64,000 nt of DNA. Origin: Promethearchaeia archaeon. GTDB lineage: Archaea > Asgardarchaeota > Lokiarchaeia > Sigyniarchaeales > SOKP01. The position numbers and the translations under genes were made by a program. Where the stretch lies: assembly GCA_029856045.1 (NCBI GenBank), contig JAHQWG010000028.1, forward strand, positions 266,547 through 330,546. The letters run 5' to 3'. Positions 25,444 to 34,563 of the stretch are shown here, piece by piece. Within the stretch, counting starts at the first letter, position 1. The number at the start of each line of letters is the position of its first letter. A model generated the notes under the pieces. That model had not been told where the DNA came from. It searched no databases and saw only the letters and a list, made by a program, of their open reading frames with translations.

Positions 25444-25800
25444 TTAATCGATATTCATTGAATCGGGTAAAATCCATACAGGTGGATCTTTTCGAAGTCC
25501 TTTTTTTTTTAAAGATTCGATTTTTCTCTTATAAATTTTATAAAAATCCTGTCCTAATAAGCAAATTCCCTCATCTATTGCATCTAAGATCGATACAATG
25601 CCTTCAATAAACATTGTATCGAACTCTTGAGGAGTGTAGCAAAAAGCATCTAAGCCAAGTTTACGGTTATGTTTCTCGTAAATTATACTAGAACGATTTA
25701 TAAATTTCTCTTTAAAATCTCCTATAAATATTAAATCTATGTCGCTATGAGGTAAAAAATCCTCTCTAACTCGAGATCCAAACAAAATTACACAATCCAA
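25444..25800 (-). CDS. Minimal nucleotidyltransferase (MNT), start uncertain
   Basis: The TTG-started frame encodes 118 residues with the MNT motif FGSRVREDFLPHSDIDLIFI near residues 7-26. The usual helix before the first beta-strand is missing with this start. The same frame upstream encodes NYLSNFIKEIKNYIS, exactly such a helix, and an ATA at 25848 would begin it; no ATG, GTG or TTG is available there. The gene follows the HEPN gene, so the order is HEPN then MNT, the reverse of the pair at 18.2-18.9 kb. It probably modifies and silences the HEPN partner. Confidence 0.75.
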   Translation of the reverse strand: MDCVILFGSRVREDFLPHSDIDLIFIGDFKEKFINRSSIIYEKHNRKLGLDAFCYTPQEFDTMFIEGIVSILDAIDEGICLLGQDFYKIYKRKIESLKKKGLRKDPPVWILPDSMNID

Positions 25801-25855
25801 AGAGATATAATTCTTAATTTCTTTAATAAAATTGCTAAGATAATTTATTACATCT

Positions 25856-26272
25856 TCATTTTTTTGAATTTTTTTTGAAATAATTCATCTCCTCTTCTAC
25901 ATAATTAATAATTTTTTCTGCTTGTTTTATGGAATGTTGAGCTTCTTCCTTATTATATGCTTTATGAGGTGCAATTCCTGGTAATGAATCTGGATATCTG
26001 GTTGGAATATATTGTTTATCAAGACTGAGTGCTTCCTTTTCTACGCTACTAATTTGGCGATTTTTTATTTCCTTGTATTTTTCCAATAAAGAAGTTATTG
26101 AGTGCCCCCATCCATTTAAATTACAAGAAAACATTAATGCTTTTACTGCCTTTTCTGATGTTTGTTGAGAATGAAACACAGCGGTATTATATCTTTGATT
26201 TTTCAACAATATTTTTGCATTCTCAAGATCCCAATACGCCTCATTAAGCCAATTTTCTACTATTTTCTTCAT
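25856..26272 (-). CDS. HEPN-domain protein (COG2250 type)
   Basis: A 138-residue HEPN protein. Typical features are the N-terminal WLNEAYWDLENAKILL helix, the HSQQTSEKAVKAL helix near residue 34 and LDKQYIPTRYPDSLPG near 84-99, the COG2250 counterpart of the catalytic loop. Such proteins are RNase toxins or nucleotide-binding partners of MNT proteins. The MNT coding frame begins at or just after the HEPN stop, supporting co-translation. This is the second HEPN/MNT module in the window, from a different HEPN branch than the one at 18218. Confidence 0.8.
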   Translation of the reverse strand: MKKIVENWLNEAYWDLENAKILLKNQRYNTAVFHSQQTSEKAVKALMFSCNLNGWGHSITSLLEKYKEIKNRQISSVEKEALSLDKQYIPTRYPDSLPGIAPHKAYNKEEAQHSIKQAEKIINYVEEEMNYFKKNSKK

Positions 26273-26374
26273 GAAATCTCTTTTTATTTTGATCTAGTTC
26301 CTTTTAAACTAAATAATAATAATCGCATATATAATATAATTTTATTATATAAGTAAAGATAAAAAAAGAATGAA

Positions 26375-26430
26375 TTAAAGTTCTGATTTAAAGTTCTAAC
26401 TTTAACTATAACTTTAACTTTAACTTTAAA
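26375..26430. repeat. Short direct repeat and degenerate TTTAAC hexamer tract
   Basis: TTAAAGTTCT occurs twice (26375-26384 and 26388-26397), followed at 26398-26430 by about five degenerate copies of TTTAAC. The tract sits just beyond the stop of the GH3 gene and contains no open frame. It may be simple slippage-derived repeat DNA in the 3' region. Confidence 0.6.
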
Positions 26431-28600
26431 TTATTTCAAATTTCCCTTCTACAATATTAATATTTGTATCACTATATCCAGGTTGGCACCCACCTACAGT
26501 TATAAATATTTCACCCGGCTGAATAATCTGTTCTCCATTCTCATTAAATATTGAAAACTGCTCTGGTAAAAGTATAAATGAAACCGTTTTTCTCTCTCCT
26601 TTTTTTAGTGTAATTCTTTTAAAACCTTGAAGTTCTCGAATTGGAGCTTGAGATGAGATAGAACGCTTATTTAAATAAAGTTGTACAACCTCATCACCTA
26701 ATTGATTACCAATATTTTCAATATCTACACCAATAGTAACTTTATCATCCGTTTTTACTTTACTTGGAGAAATCTGAAGATTACAATATTTGAATTTCGT
26801 ATAACTAAGACCATAGCCGAAAGAAAATAATGGTTTATCTTTAAAATATCGATAAGTTCTCCCCACCATACTATAATCGTGAAAATCAGGTAATTGATCA
26901 ACTGATTTATAAAAAGTCACAGGCAACCTTCCTGCGGGGTTATAGTTTCCAAAAATTACATCGGCTAACGCTGCCCCACCTTCTTCACCAGGATACCATA
27001 TTTGTATAATCGCAGGAATATTTTCTTTCGCAAAATTAAAAGATAATGCACTACCACTAGATAATAGGAGAATAATAGGTTTGCCGATATTATATATTTC
27101 CTTTAAAAGTTCTTCTTGAATTTCTGGAATATTCAGATGAATGCGATCGCCTCTTAAATCTGATTCTGCTGCCTCACCTTCTTCACTTTCAATGCGTGGT
27201 GATATACCCAATACCATAATAACTACATCGGATTTTTTAGAAATCTCAATTGCTTCATTAAAATCATCTGTAGATTTTTCTTTAAGAGGACATCCTTTTG
27301 CATAATAGACTTCAGTCTCAGGTGATGCAACATTTTTAATTCCTTGAAGAGGTGTCGTGTATTTAGATGGAATACCATTATAATTCCCAAGGAGTACATC
27401 TAAATTATCAGCATTAGGTCCAATTATGGCTATTGATTTAATATTTTTGTTTAAGGGAAGTATATTATTTTCATTTTTCAATAACACAATCGATTCTCTT
27501 GCCGCTTTTCGAGCAAGATCCCTATGTTTTTCACAGTCATTCACTTCGAAAGGTATTTGTGCATATGGAACAATCTCTGGTGGATCAAACATGCCGAGCC
27601 TAAATTGCGCGTTAAAGAGGCGTTTAATTGATTTATCAATGATATCTTCTGTAAGTAAACCTTTTTCTACCGCTCCCTTTATCCAATCCCATACAATCCT
27701 TTTACTTCGTTTGGTTCCAATCCCAATGCAGCAAAAAAGGTCACAACCCGCATTAAGTGCCATTGCCACCGCTTCCTCGGGAGAGAAGACAACTTTATGA
27801 AACTTAAAAATATCTGAAATTGCACCACAATCAGAAACCACATATCCATCAAAATTCCATTTTTTGCGCAAAATATCCTCTAATAATAATTTACTTCCAC
27901 AACATGGTTCCCCATTGATTCTATTATAGGCTCCCATAATAGAAAAGGCCTTACCTTCCTGTATACAAGCTTTAAAAGCGGGGAGATATGTTTCATAGAG
28001 ATCCTTTTGACTAACTTTTGCATCAAAATGATGACGCTCCGATTCCAACCCACTATAAGCAACATAATGCTTAGGTGTTGCAACTAATTTTAAATATTTT
28101 GATTCATTTCCTTGGAGTCCTTTAACAAATGTTACTCCCATCCTTGACGTGAGATAAGGATCTTCGCCATAAGTCTCTTGACCTCGCCCCCATCGAGGAT
28201 CTCTGAAAATATTTACATTCGGACTCCAAAAAGTAAGACCTTGAAATATTTTTCTTTGATTTTTTCTTACTGCTTCATGATGTTTGGCTCTCGCTTCATC
28301 AGATATAGCTGTTGCCACCTGACCCATTAATTGAGTGTTCCAAGTAGCTGCTAAACCAATTGCCTGAGGAAATACAGTTGCAGTCCCAGAAAAACCAACT
28401 CCGTGCAGACATTCATTCCACCAGTTATATTTAGGTATTTTCAGCCGGTCAATTTTTGGAGCATCGTTCAATAACTGTGAAATCTTTTCATCAAAGGTCA
28501 TTCTTGCTACTAAATCTTCCACTCTCTTTTCAATAGGTTGAGCATAATCAAGGTAAAGTGGTTTATTCATTTCATTCTTTTTTTCCATACATTTTTTCAC
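26426..28600 (-). CDS. Glycoside hydrolase family 3 beta-glycosidase (xylosidase/glucosidase-like)
   Basis: A 724-residue GH3 enzyme with the full domain set: TIM barrel (about residues 20-340), alpha/beta sandwich (about 370-590) and C-terminal fibronectin III-like domain (about 630-720). The nucleophile is in YVVSDCGAISD near residue 256 and the acid/base candidate in the second domain near EGEAAESDLRGDR (about 478). The NWWNECLHGVGFSGTATVFP start resembles the beta-xylosidase/arabinosidase branch common in bacteria. There is no signal peptide, so it should act in the cytoplasm on imported oligosaccharides. ATG codons at residues 5 and 11 are alternative starts. Similarity of style to bacterial enzymes suggests horizontal transfer. 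Confidence 0.92.
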   Translation of the reverse strand: MKKCMEKKNEMNKPLYLDYAQPIEKRVEDLVARMTFDEKISQLLNDAPKIDRLKIPKYNWWNECLHGVGFSGTATVFPQAIGLAATWNTQLMGQVATAISDEARAKHHEAVRKNQRKIFQGLTFWSPNVNIFRDPRWGRGQETYGEDPYLTSRMGVTFVKGLQGNESKYLKLVATPKHYVAYSGLESERHHFDAKVSQKDLYETYLPAFKACIQEGKAFSIMGAYNRINGEPCCGSKLLLEDILRKKWNFDGYVVSDCGAISDIFKFHKVVFSPEEAVAMALNAGCDLFCCIGIGTKRSKRIVWDWIKGAVEKGLLTEDIIDKSIKRLFNAQFRLGMFDPPEIVPYAQIPFEVNDCEKHRDLARKAARESIVLLKNENNILPLNKNIKSIAIIGPNADNLDVLLGNYNGIPSKYTTPLQGIKNVASPETEVYYAKGCPLKEKSTDDFNEAIEISKKSDVVIMVLGISPRIESEEGEAAESDLRGDRIHLNIPEIQEELLKEIYNIGKPIILLLSSGSALSFNFAKENIPAIIQIWYPGEEGGAALADVIFGNYNPAGRLPVTFYKSVDQLPDFHDYSMVGRTYRYFKDKPLFSFGYGLSYTKFKYCNLQISPSKVKTDDKVTIGVDIENIGNQLGDEVVQLYLNKRSISSQAPIRELQGFKRITLKKGERKTVSFILLPEQFSIFNENGEQIIQPGEIFITVGGCQPGYSDTNINIVEGKFEII

Positions 28601-28683
28601 TAAAAATATTTGTATAAATATGCGATCTATTCAAATTTATAATTAATTTCAGTTTAGAAATAAATTTTTTGAATTTTTATTTG

Positions 28684-30024
28684 TTAATTAAACATTTCCA
28701 TAAAAGCCCCGAGTCTTGTTTTCACTTGTTCGATGTTTTCTCCAATTTTATTAAAAGTTAGAGCAGTTGTGGGAATTTCAAGCTCATTTCTAACTTTTTG
28801 ACGAAGTATTGTATAACAATTTGATATTGAATGACAACCAAATAGTTCGATAAATATTAAGCCGTCAACATCCATTTTCCTTGCAACCCTAATATAAGAA
28901 TCGGTTAGGGCATTATTATCACAACCAACGCCTTTTGTTGTAATGTCCATCAGGTATTTAGCATAATTTTCCGCTGGATCAGAATAAGTATTAACCTCAA
29001 CATTTTCCAAAGCCCCTAATATTTCCCAATCAGCATAAAGAAGTCGACCACCCATTTTATATATTAAATTGTGAGATTCTGGTTCCCAACCTCCAAACCG
29101 AGGTGTTAAAAGAATACGAGGTCGATTAGATACATCCATCCCTATTTTCTTCCTAATCCTTTCTTTCATTTCTTTAACTAAATTTCTAAAATTTTTCAAA
29201 TATGTCTCAGCATTAGAATTAAAATCTTGAAATGATATGCTCAAAAGGGCGAGTATTTCAGAAAAGGTTGCAGGGTTACAAGGGTAAAAATCAGAATTAC
29301 TTATTTCATAAATAATTTCTCTGTACAATTCTCTACATTCATTACTGATTCTAAACTGTTTTCTTAGGTCATTATCAGTAATGGAATTTCCAGTTAATTT
29401 TTCTAATTGAGAAATAGTTTCTTTTACATTTTCGGTGCAAATTTCCAAAGCATTGCCAATATTTCTCGGAGGAATGTCCAACCAGATTAATTTATCACTA
29501 AATCGCTTTAAAGATTCATAATATTTGTTAAAGGCACTACACCTTATTATAACATTTAAGTTTGCGTCCAAATTATTATGTCTTGATGAATGCATGCCAT
29601 AAAGCGCCTTAATTCCATAACAAAAGTCATTGGAAACCCCTTCTTCAATCCCCAAATCATACATTTTATTATATTTATAGTTTAGTGAGTTAATCACGTC
29701 ATCTATTATTCCATCAAATACTTTAAGAAAATCAAATTTTCTTATAAATCCTAAAAAATTTGACACTGCCTTCCAACCAAAAAGACCTGAGGCCGAATTT
29801 AATGCCTCTAAGTACGTATTAACTTTAAATTTTTCTAATCTTATCGGGAAAATAGGAATTGCTTTTGCTGCAAATACTAAGTCACTAAAGGGGAACACAA
29901 CTGAAATTAATTTCTTTCCTTTTCTATTGGATTTAATATTGAATTTTCGTCCGGAATGCAAAAAATCATAGGACATTCTTAACATTGAAGTAAAATTTAT
30001 AACATCATCCGTCATTAAACTCAT
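28684..30024 (-). CDS. 2-hydroxyacyl-CoA dehydratase/benzoyl-CoA reductase-type subunit (B-like)
   Basis: A 446-residue member of the HgdB/BcrB/FldB family, which carries a [4Fe-4S] cluster and accepts electrons from an ATP-driven activator. Candidate cluster cysteines lie in IIRCSAF near residue 159, KGVGCDNN near 372 and LFGCHSISNCY near 398-405. The C-terminal half has the RILLTPRFGGWEPESHN turn and EIPTTALTF near the end, typical of the family. It follows the smaller subunit gene with no intergenic base, so the two form a heterodimer. No activator ATPase (HgdC/BcrA type) is nearby. The reaction could be acyl-CoA dehydration or aromatic ring reduction. Confidence 0.8.
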   Translation of the reverse strand: MSLMTDDVINFTSMLRMSYDFLHSGRKFNIKSNRKGKKLISVVFPFSDLVFAAKAIPIFPIRLEKFKVNTYLEALNSASGLFGWKAVSNFLGFIRKFDFLKVFDGIIDDVINSLNYKYNKMYDLGIEEGVSNDFCYGIKALYGMHSSRHNNLDANLNVIIRCSAFNKYYESLKRFSDKLIWLDIPPRNIGNALEICTENVKETISQLEKLTGNSITDNDLRKQFRISNECRELYREIIYEISNSDFYPCNPATFSEILALLSISFQDFNSNAETYLKNFRNLVKEMKERIRKKIGMDVSNRPRILLTPRFGGWEPESHNLIYKMGGRLLYADWEILGALENVEVNTYSDPAENYAKYLMDITTKGVGCDNNALTDSYIRVARKMDVDGLIFIELFGCHSISNCYTILRQKVRNELEIPTTALTFNKIGENIEQVKTRLGAFMEMFN

Positions 30025-31161
30025 TTAAATCATCTCCAAAAATGCTTCAATCCTTGTGGATAATTGTCCATGTGAGGCTCTTGAGTAATCCCTCTCAATA
30101 TTTAACACAAAATAATTTTTTTCTTGTAATTTCTCTTTTAATTGTTCTCTTGGTAAGCTCATATGGTCGCAGAATTTAATTATATGATTAATTACACCGA
30201 TATTACTTATTCCCAATTTTTCTTTAAGGTCATTTATGATTGAAACGATTTTTTTAATTTTATATTCGATAAATTTTGGGACTACATGATCAGTATAAGT
30301 ATTTCTCTTAAACATCTCTGTTAAAATGTCAAATGGATCGTTTTCTTTTTGTTGATCTAACCAATTATCCTCAAATGTTTGTGAGAAATAAACGTCTCCA
30401 ACCCAGGTATCTAAAAATATAACATTACCGCCTCCCTCTTCTATAATCTCTATTAAATCATCACCAAGAAATATCGAACATCCCGTTAAAATTACATTTT
30501 TCTTATTATTGATTTTGATTTGACCAGCGTTATTAATATTAAAATCTCTCAATTCCAATATTTTTGGACCATATAATAATGCTTTTTGGTATAATTCCAA
30601 CTTATCTGAGCCGGAAATATCTAAATATTTTATTTTTGATATTTTTTTACGAAATTTATTATATTTTTCAATACTAATGATAATATTTTCACTTGAAATA
30701 GAAGATCCTCTAATTTCTTCCAACTTTTTCTTAAATTCTATTAACTCTAGTCTATAATATTTCAGTCCGTTTTCTGATAAAATATAAGGAACATAAAAAT
30801 CAATTCTTGGAATATCAAAATATTTACAAATTATTTCTGAAGAACAAATATCGGAAACGCAGTGATTGGATACAATAAAATAATCGATTAAATCAAGAAA
30901 TCGATATTTATTCGGCTTTACTGAAAATAAGCCTATAGTACTAAGAGCGAAACTACAAGTTGAAGTCGGCAAATAATCCGCGCCTCTATCCATTAATTCG
31001 TCGTTTCCCGAAAAGATCAATCTCAATGGAATAAACCCAGCAGCGTCGATAAGTTCCTCAGGAATATTATCATGAGACATATAAGCAATTATTTTTTTAC
31101 CTTTTTCCTTCTCTTGTTTCAAGAATTCATAGTACTCAAGAAAAAATTCTAAATCTACCAT
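30025..31161 (-). CDS. 2-hydroxyacyl-CoA dehydratase/benzoyl-CoA reductase-type subunit (C-like)
   Basis: A 378-residue partner of the 28684 product in the same family. The N-terminal IIAYMSHDNIPEELIDAAGF segment near residues 23-42 is characteristic of HgdB/BcrC proteins (the P-E-E-L/I helix). Cysteines near SNHCVSDICSS (residues 93-105) and LTGCSIFLGDD (about 226) are candidate cluster ligands, and the C-terminal HGQLSTRIEAFLEM matches the family ending, as does the end of the partner. The genes abut exactly and are presumably coexpressed. Similar two-subunit sets are used by anaerobes for 2-hydroxyacyl-CoA or aromatic acyl-CoA metabolism. Confidence 0.8.
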   Translation of the reverse strand: MVDLEFFLEYYEFLKQEKEKGKKIIAYMSHDNIPEELIDAAGFIPLRLIFSGNDELMDRGADYLPTSTCSFALSTIGLFSVKPNKYRFLDLIDYFIVSNHCVSDICSSEIICKYFDIPRIDFYVPYILSENGLKYYRLELIEFKKKLEEIRGSSISSENIIISIEKYNKFRKKISKIKYLDISGSDKLELYQKALLYGPKILELRDFNINNAGQIKINNKKNVILTGCSIFLGDDLIEIIEEGGGNVIFLDTWVGDVYFSQTFEDNWLDQQKENDPFDILTEMFKRNTYTDHVVPKFIEYKIKKIVSIINDLKEKLGISNIGVINHIIKFCDHMSLPREQLKEKLQEKNYFVLNIERDYSRASHGQLSTRIEAFLEMI

Positions 31162-31457
31162 TTGAATTAGAAAATTAAATTCAGTAAAAAAGGTTTTTGA
31201 AAATTAAATGAATATGAATAGTATTTGAATGTTTTATTTTAATTTATGATTGTGTATTTAATGAAAATAATTTAAATTATCAAAAAAATATAAATTTTTA
31301 AATACTAAATTTAAATAATAAAGAATGCTTTACCACAAAGATAATAAATGTACCCAAAGACTTAAATATTAGTTATGATTTTTATCATTTTGGTTATCAA
31401 ATTTTTTTAGATTTTTACCAAAAACAGAATTTATATTTTTTTAGGGGTTGAGGAAGT

Positions 31458-31862
31458 ATGTATTTAGAATCTCAAAAAGATTGTGTAGAGTTTATAGCAA
31501 GTGTAGGAAAACATAAAGATATCAAGCCTTGTTTTTCTACTATATTAAAAAGTGTAAGCAAGGCAGTTATTGTTATAGACTTAAGTGGGAATGTAAAATA
31601 CATGAATTCTTTGTCTGAACATTTATCGGGGTGGAAAGAACATAAAGCTGCAGGAAAGCCATGGAGAGAAGTATTTAATATTATTAAAGAAAGTCCGTGT
31701 GAAAACAACGAGAATCGTAAGGTAATTTTAATTTCAAATAAGGGTCTAAAAATTCCAATCAAATACGAAACGTCATTGGTAATAGACGATGATGGAACTA
31801 TAAGGGGAATTTTTTTGATTTTTAGTGATATTCATGGATTCAACCAAGTAAATTGTTTTTAA
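31458..31862 (+). CDS. Single PAS-domain protein
   Basis: A 134-residue protein consisting of one PAS domain (about residues 25-130). The fold pattern is evident: VSKAVIVIDLSGNVKYMNSL for strands A-B, a helical segment with LSGWKEHKAAGKPW, and the GTIRGIFLIFSDI terminal strands. No kinase, HTH or receiver domain is attached. Free-standing PAS proteins usually act as small sensors or dimer partners of multidomain kinases, several of which are encoded at 40-50 kb. GAGGAAG lies before the ATG. Its ligand is not predictable. Confidence 0.8.
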   Translation: MYLESQKDCVEFIASVGKHKDIKPCFSTILKSVSKAVIVIDLSGNVKYMNSLSEHLSGWKEHKAAGKPWREVFNIIKESPCENNENRKVILISNKGLKIPIKYETSLVIDDDGTIRGIFLIFSDIHGFNQVNCF

Positions 31863-32051
31863 AAAACTCTATTGTGAGGTAGTATTTGCCCGTCACATTA
31901 GTAAATATATCTATAAAAACACGTATCCTCTCTTAATTGTCAATTAAATTCTATGATTTTGTTTTTATTTTAATATTCTAATTTTTAAAAGGATTATTAA
32001 GATGGAACATTTATATTTATGAGTTTTTATTAAAATAATAAGACAAAATAA

Positions 32052-33479
32052 ATGATTTTTATGTCAGATTCAGCTAAAAACATAATAAAATTTCTTTGTG
32101 ATCGGTTTTTTGAATTAGATTATTATCCAACCAGTTTAAGTGCACTATTGGATTTACCAATAGAGAAGTTGAGGGATTTTACACAAAAAGATATCTCTAA
32201 ATTTAACAAGATAGATATTAAAATATTACGTGATTTAACCACAATTAGTGAAGAAGAGTTTTTAGAACTTGCAACGCTAACAAACATGGATTCAAATGTA
32301 TTAAATAATGCAAAAATTGCCGCTACTTTAATAGCAAATGCATGGACTAAAAGAAAAGAATATATAAAAAAATCTCAGAGTAAAATCGTTGTAGCAGGTC
32401 TTGATTATGCAGGAAAAACATCTCTTATTAATAGATTAATGCATGATCATACTCCTGGGGATGTGATTAATTTAGAGCCTACAATAGGCGCAAATATCCA
32501 AGAATTTGAATCGGATAATTTAAACTTGATAATATGGGATCTTGGAGGGCAAAAAAGTAATTTAGAGGAATATATCCAAGAACCAGAGAAATTTTTTATC
32601 CAGCTAGATGTTTTATTTTTTGTATTTGATGCTCAAGATGATGTTCGCTATGAAGTTGCTCTTAAATATTTAAATGATCTCTTAGAAATTCTTGAATTTA
32701 TAAAAGAAATTCCCCATATCTTAATTCTTATAAATAAAGTAGATCCTGACATCGAAAAAGATCCCGATTTTCAAATCAAACTTGAATATTTATCTGATAA
32801 AATTACAAGAATCTTTCTTAAGAAACCAAAAAATGTAAACTATGAAATAATACAAACAAGTATTTATAATATTTATTCCCATGAGCCTGAAATCGTAAAA
32901 ACCATAAAAAATGTTTTTTCAAAAGATATTATTGCGAAGAAAGAAAAAAAAGAAATGGAAATTGATGAAAAACTTCAGAAAATATTGGATATTAATTTTA
33001 AATTAATGGATAAAGTTGTTTCTGAACTCTCTGACATAAAAAGAGTTTTATATAAATTAGCACCATCAGATCTTAAACAATCAATCTATGCTGTTCCTTT
33101 TGATAAAGTTCCCTCTGAATATGTATCAACTCCCAAAAAAATCGCAAAAAAGCCTATAATTGCAAAAATTGAAAAGGAAAAACCTAAAAAAAAGAAAAAA
33201 CCTAAAAAACCAGGGGTTCCTACTAAAATTCCTAAACCTATAAAATTATCTCCACCGGCATCCAAAATTGAAGAAACAATGGATAAATTAAGTCAAAAAT
33301 TTGAAGAAAGCGAACAAAGAATGGCATTGGAAAATTTAACACCACCCAAACCTCCTCCAAAAGCACCTGCAATTCCATCAACAACCCCACATAACATTAT
33401 TAATCCTCGCAGCCAAATAATGTCAGAGTTAAAAGATATCTTCAAAAAAAAGGGAATCGTGAAAAAAGAAATTGTCTAA
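32052..33479 (+). CDS. Arf-like small GTPase with N-terminal helical domain and Lys/Pro-rich tail
   Basis: A 475-residue Asgard-type multidomain GTPase. The first 110 residues are helical, with a repeated L-x-x-F/L pattern resembling tandem helix-hairpin-type modules. The GTPase core (about 112-300) has P-loop AGLDYAGKTS, switch-I threonine in EPTIG, G3 WDLGGQ and G4 NKVD: Arf/Arl features, including the glycine and glutamine of WDxGGQ. After a helix near 310-335 the rest is low complexity, rich in lysine and proline (about 355-455), with a short amphipathic end. There is no visible lipidation motif. ATG at 32061 is an alternative start. Role unknown, perhaps membrane or cytoskeletal regulation. 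Confidence 0.85.
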   Translation: MIFMSDSAKNIIKFLCDRFFELDYYPTSLSALLDLPIEKLRDFTQKDISKFNKIDIKILRDLTTISEEEFLELATLTNMDSNVLNNAKIAATLIANAWTKRKEYIKKSQSKIVVAGLDYAGKTSLINRLMHDHTPGDVINLEPTIGANIQEFESDNLNLIIWDLGGQKSNLEEYIQEPEKFFIQLDVLFFVFDAQDDVRYEVALKYLNDLLEILEFIKEIPHILILINKVDPDIEKDPDFQIKLEYLSDKITRIFLKKPKNVNYEIIQTSIYNIYSHEPEIVKTIKNVFSKDIIAKKEKKEMEIDEKLQKILDINFKLMDKVVSELSDIKRVLYKLAPSDLKQSIYAVPFDKVPSEYVSTPKKIAKKPIIAKIEKEKPKKKKKPKKPGVPTKIPKPIKLSPPASKIEETMDKLSQKFEESEQRMALENLTPPKPPPKAPAIPSTTPHNIINPRSQIMSELKDIFKKKGIVKKEIV

Positions 33480-33717
33480 AAAATAATCTAAATATCAAAT
33501 ATCAAACTAAAATTAAGTAATTATTATTAAATATCTGAAATTTTTATCGTAATTTTTCAATTAATTAAAAATCTATTACTTAGCTAATTTTTCTTGGATC
33601 TAAAGCTGTTATATTCCCATTCTCGTATTTACACATAATTTATAAGTAGATTTTTTTTTTGATTTATAGTAAATTTAATGATATTTGTAAAAACAAACAA
33701 TTTTAGAAATATAGAGT

Positions 33718-34425
33718 TTACAACATGAAATCATTGATATCTTCTTTTATTGAGCGATCTATTTTTGGACATGGTTTTTCATTCAAGGCATATTGAATCA
33801 AGGTTTCCACACCAAGCAATGATGATGCCCTCCAGAGAACGTAATCTGCTAAACCAATGTATTTTTCTCTATTATTTTTAATTATTATTTTAAAAATTAT
33901 TCTTGTATCCAAATTTAGCTTATTTGAAAGATTTGTAATATGCCTATCAGGTTTAAAACAATCGATCCCGATATTTCGCATTAAATGATATACAGTAACA
34001 TTACTAATATGCGGTAATTCTATTAGTTTTTTCTTAATCACTTCAAAATCATTTGCATTTCTAATATCATTTAACCATGAATTTGTAATTATTTTGCTAC
34101 CCTTGATTATTGAACATATTTTTAATTTATTCTTTATAGGGATTCTTTCAAATAATTCTGTCTCATTCATTTTGCAAACTTTTTCAACATTAAGCCCATA
34201 GAGAACATTTTTAATTAACCCCCAATTTTTTCTCACAATACTAGCATTAAAACCACTAGTGAATACAACCCACACATATTGCTTGAAGAATTCATTTAAT
34301 GATATGAATTTGTAAAAATCTTTTCCTAATAAATCTCTTATATATATCAAATATGGATCGAATCCGGCTCTTTTTACAATTATCTTTGCATAATTATAGA
34401 TTTTTAATATTTTTTCTTCAGACAC
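33718..34425 (-). CDS. HhH DNA glycosylase-like protein
   Basis: A 235-residue helical protein resembling the HhH-GPD base-excision superfamily. The helix-hairpin-helix region is LPHISNVTVYHLMRNIG near residues 133-149, immediately followed by DCFKPDRHI, where the aspartate of the K-P-D-x-H pattern occupies the position of the catalytic acid in TagI/AlkA/Nth relatives. There is no C-terminal iron-sulfur cysteine set. It probably excises damaged bases or is a divergent relative; assignment is by motif position only. The gene stands alone, convergent with the GTPase gene upstream. Confidence 0.6.
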   Translation of the reverse strand: MSEEKILKIYNYAKIIVKRAGFDPYLIYIRDLLGKDFYKFISLNEFFKQYVWVVFTSGFNASIVRKNWGLIKNVLYGLNVEKVCKMNETELFERIPIKNKLKICSIIKGSKIITNSWLNDIRNANDFEVIKKKLIELPHISNVTVYHLMRNIGIDCFKPDRHITNLSNKLNLDTRIIFKIIIKNNREKYIGLADYVLWRASSLLGVETLIQYALNEKPCPKIDRSIKEDINDFML

Positions 34426-34563
34426 TTTTAATCTTACTCAATCCTAGCCAATGATATTACATTATAATTATTTTATAATTATAAATAAAAAATAAAAAAG
34501 CTTAATTAATACAGAATTACTTCTTTTTTAACGATTTTGGAAAAAGATGGACTGAAAAAAATA

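Noticed and set aside
27426-27800. Open frame on the plus strand within the GH3 gene
   Set aside because: Fully opposite a well-supported enzyme; no start signal or known motif.
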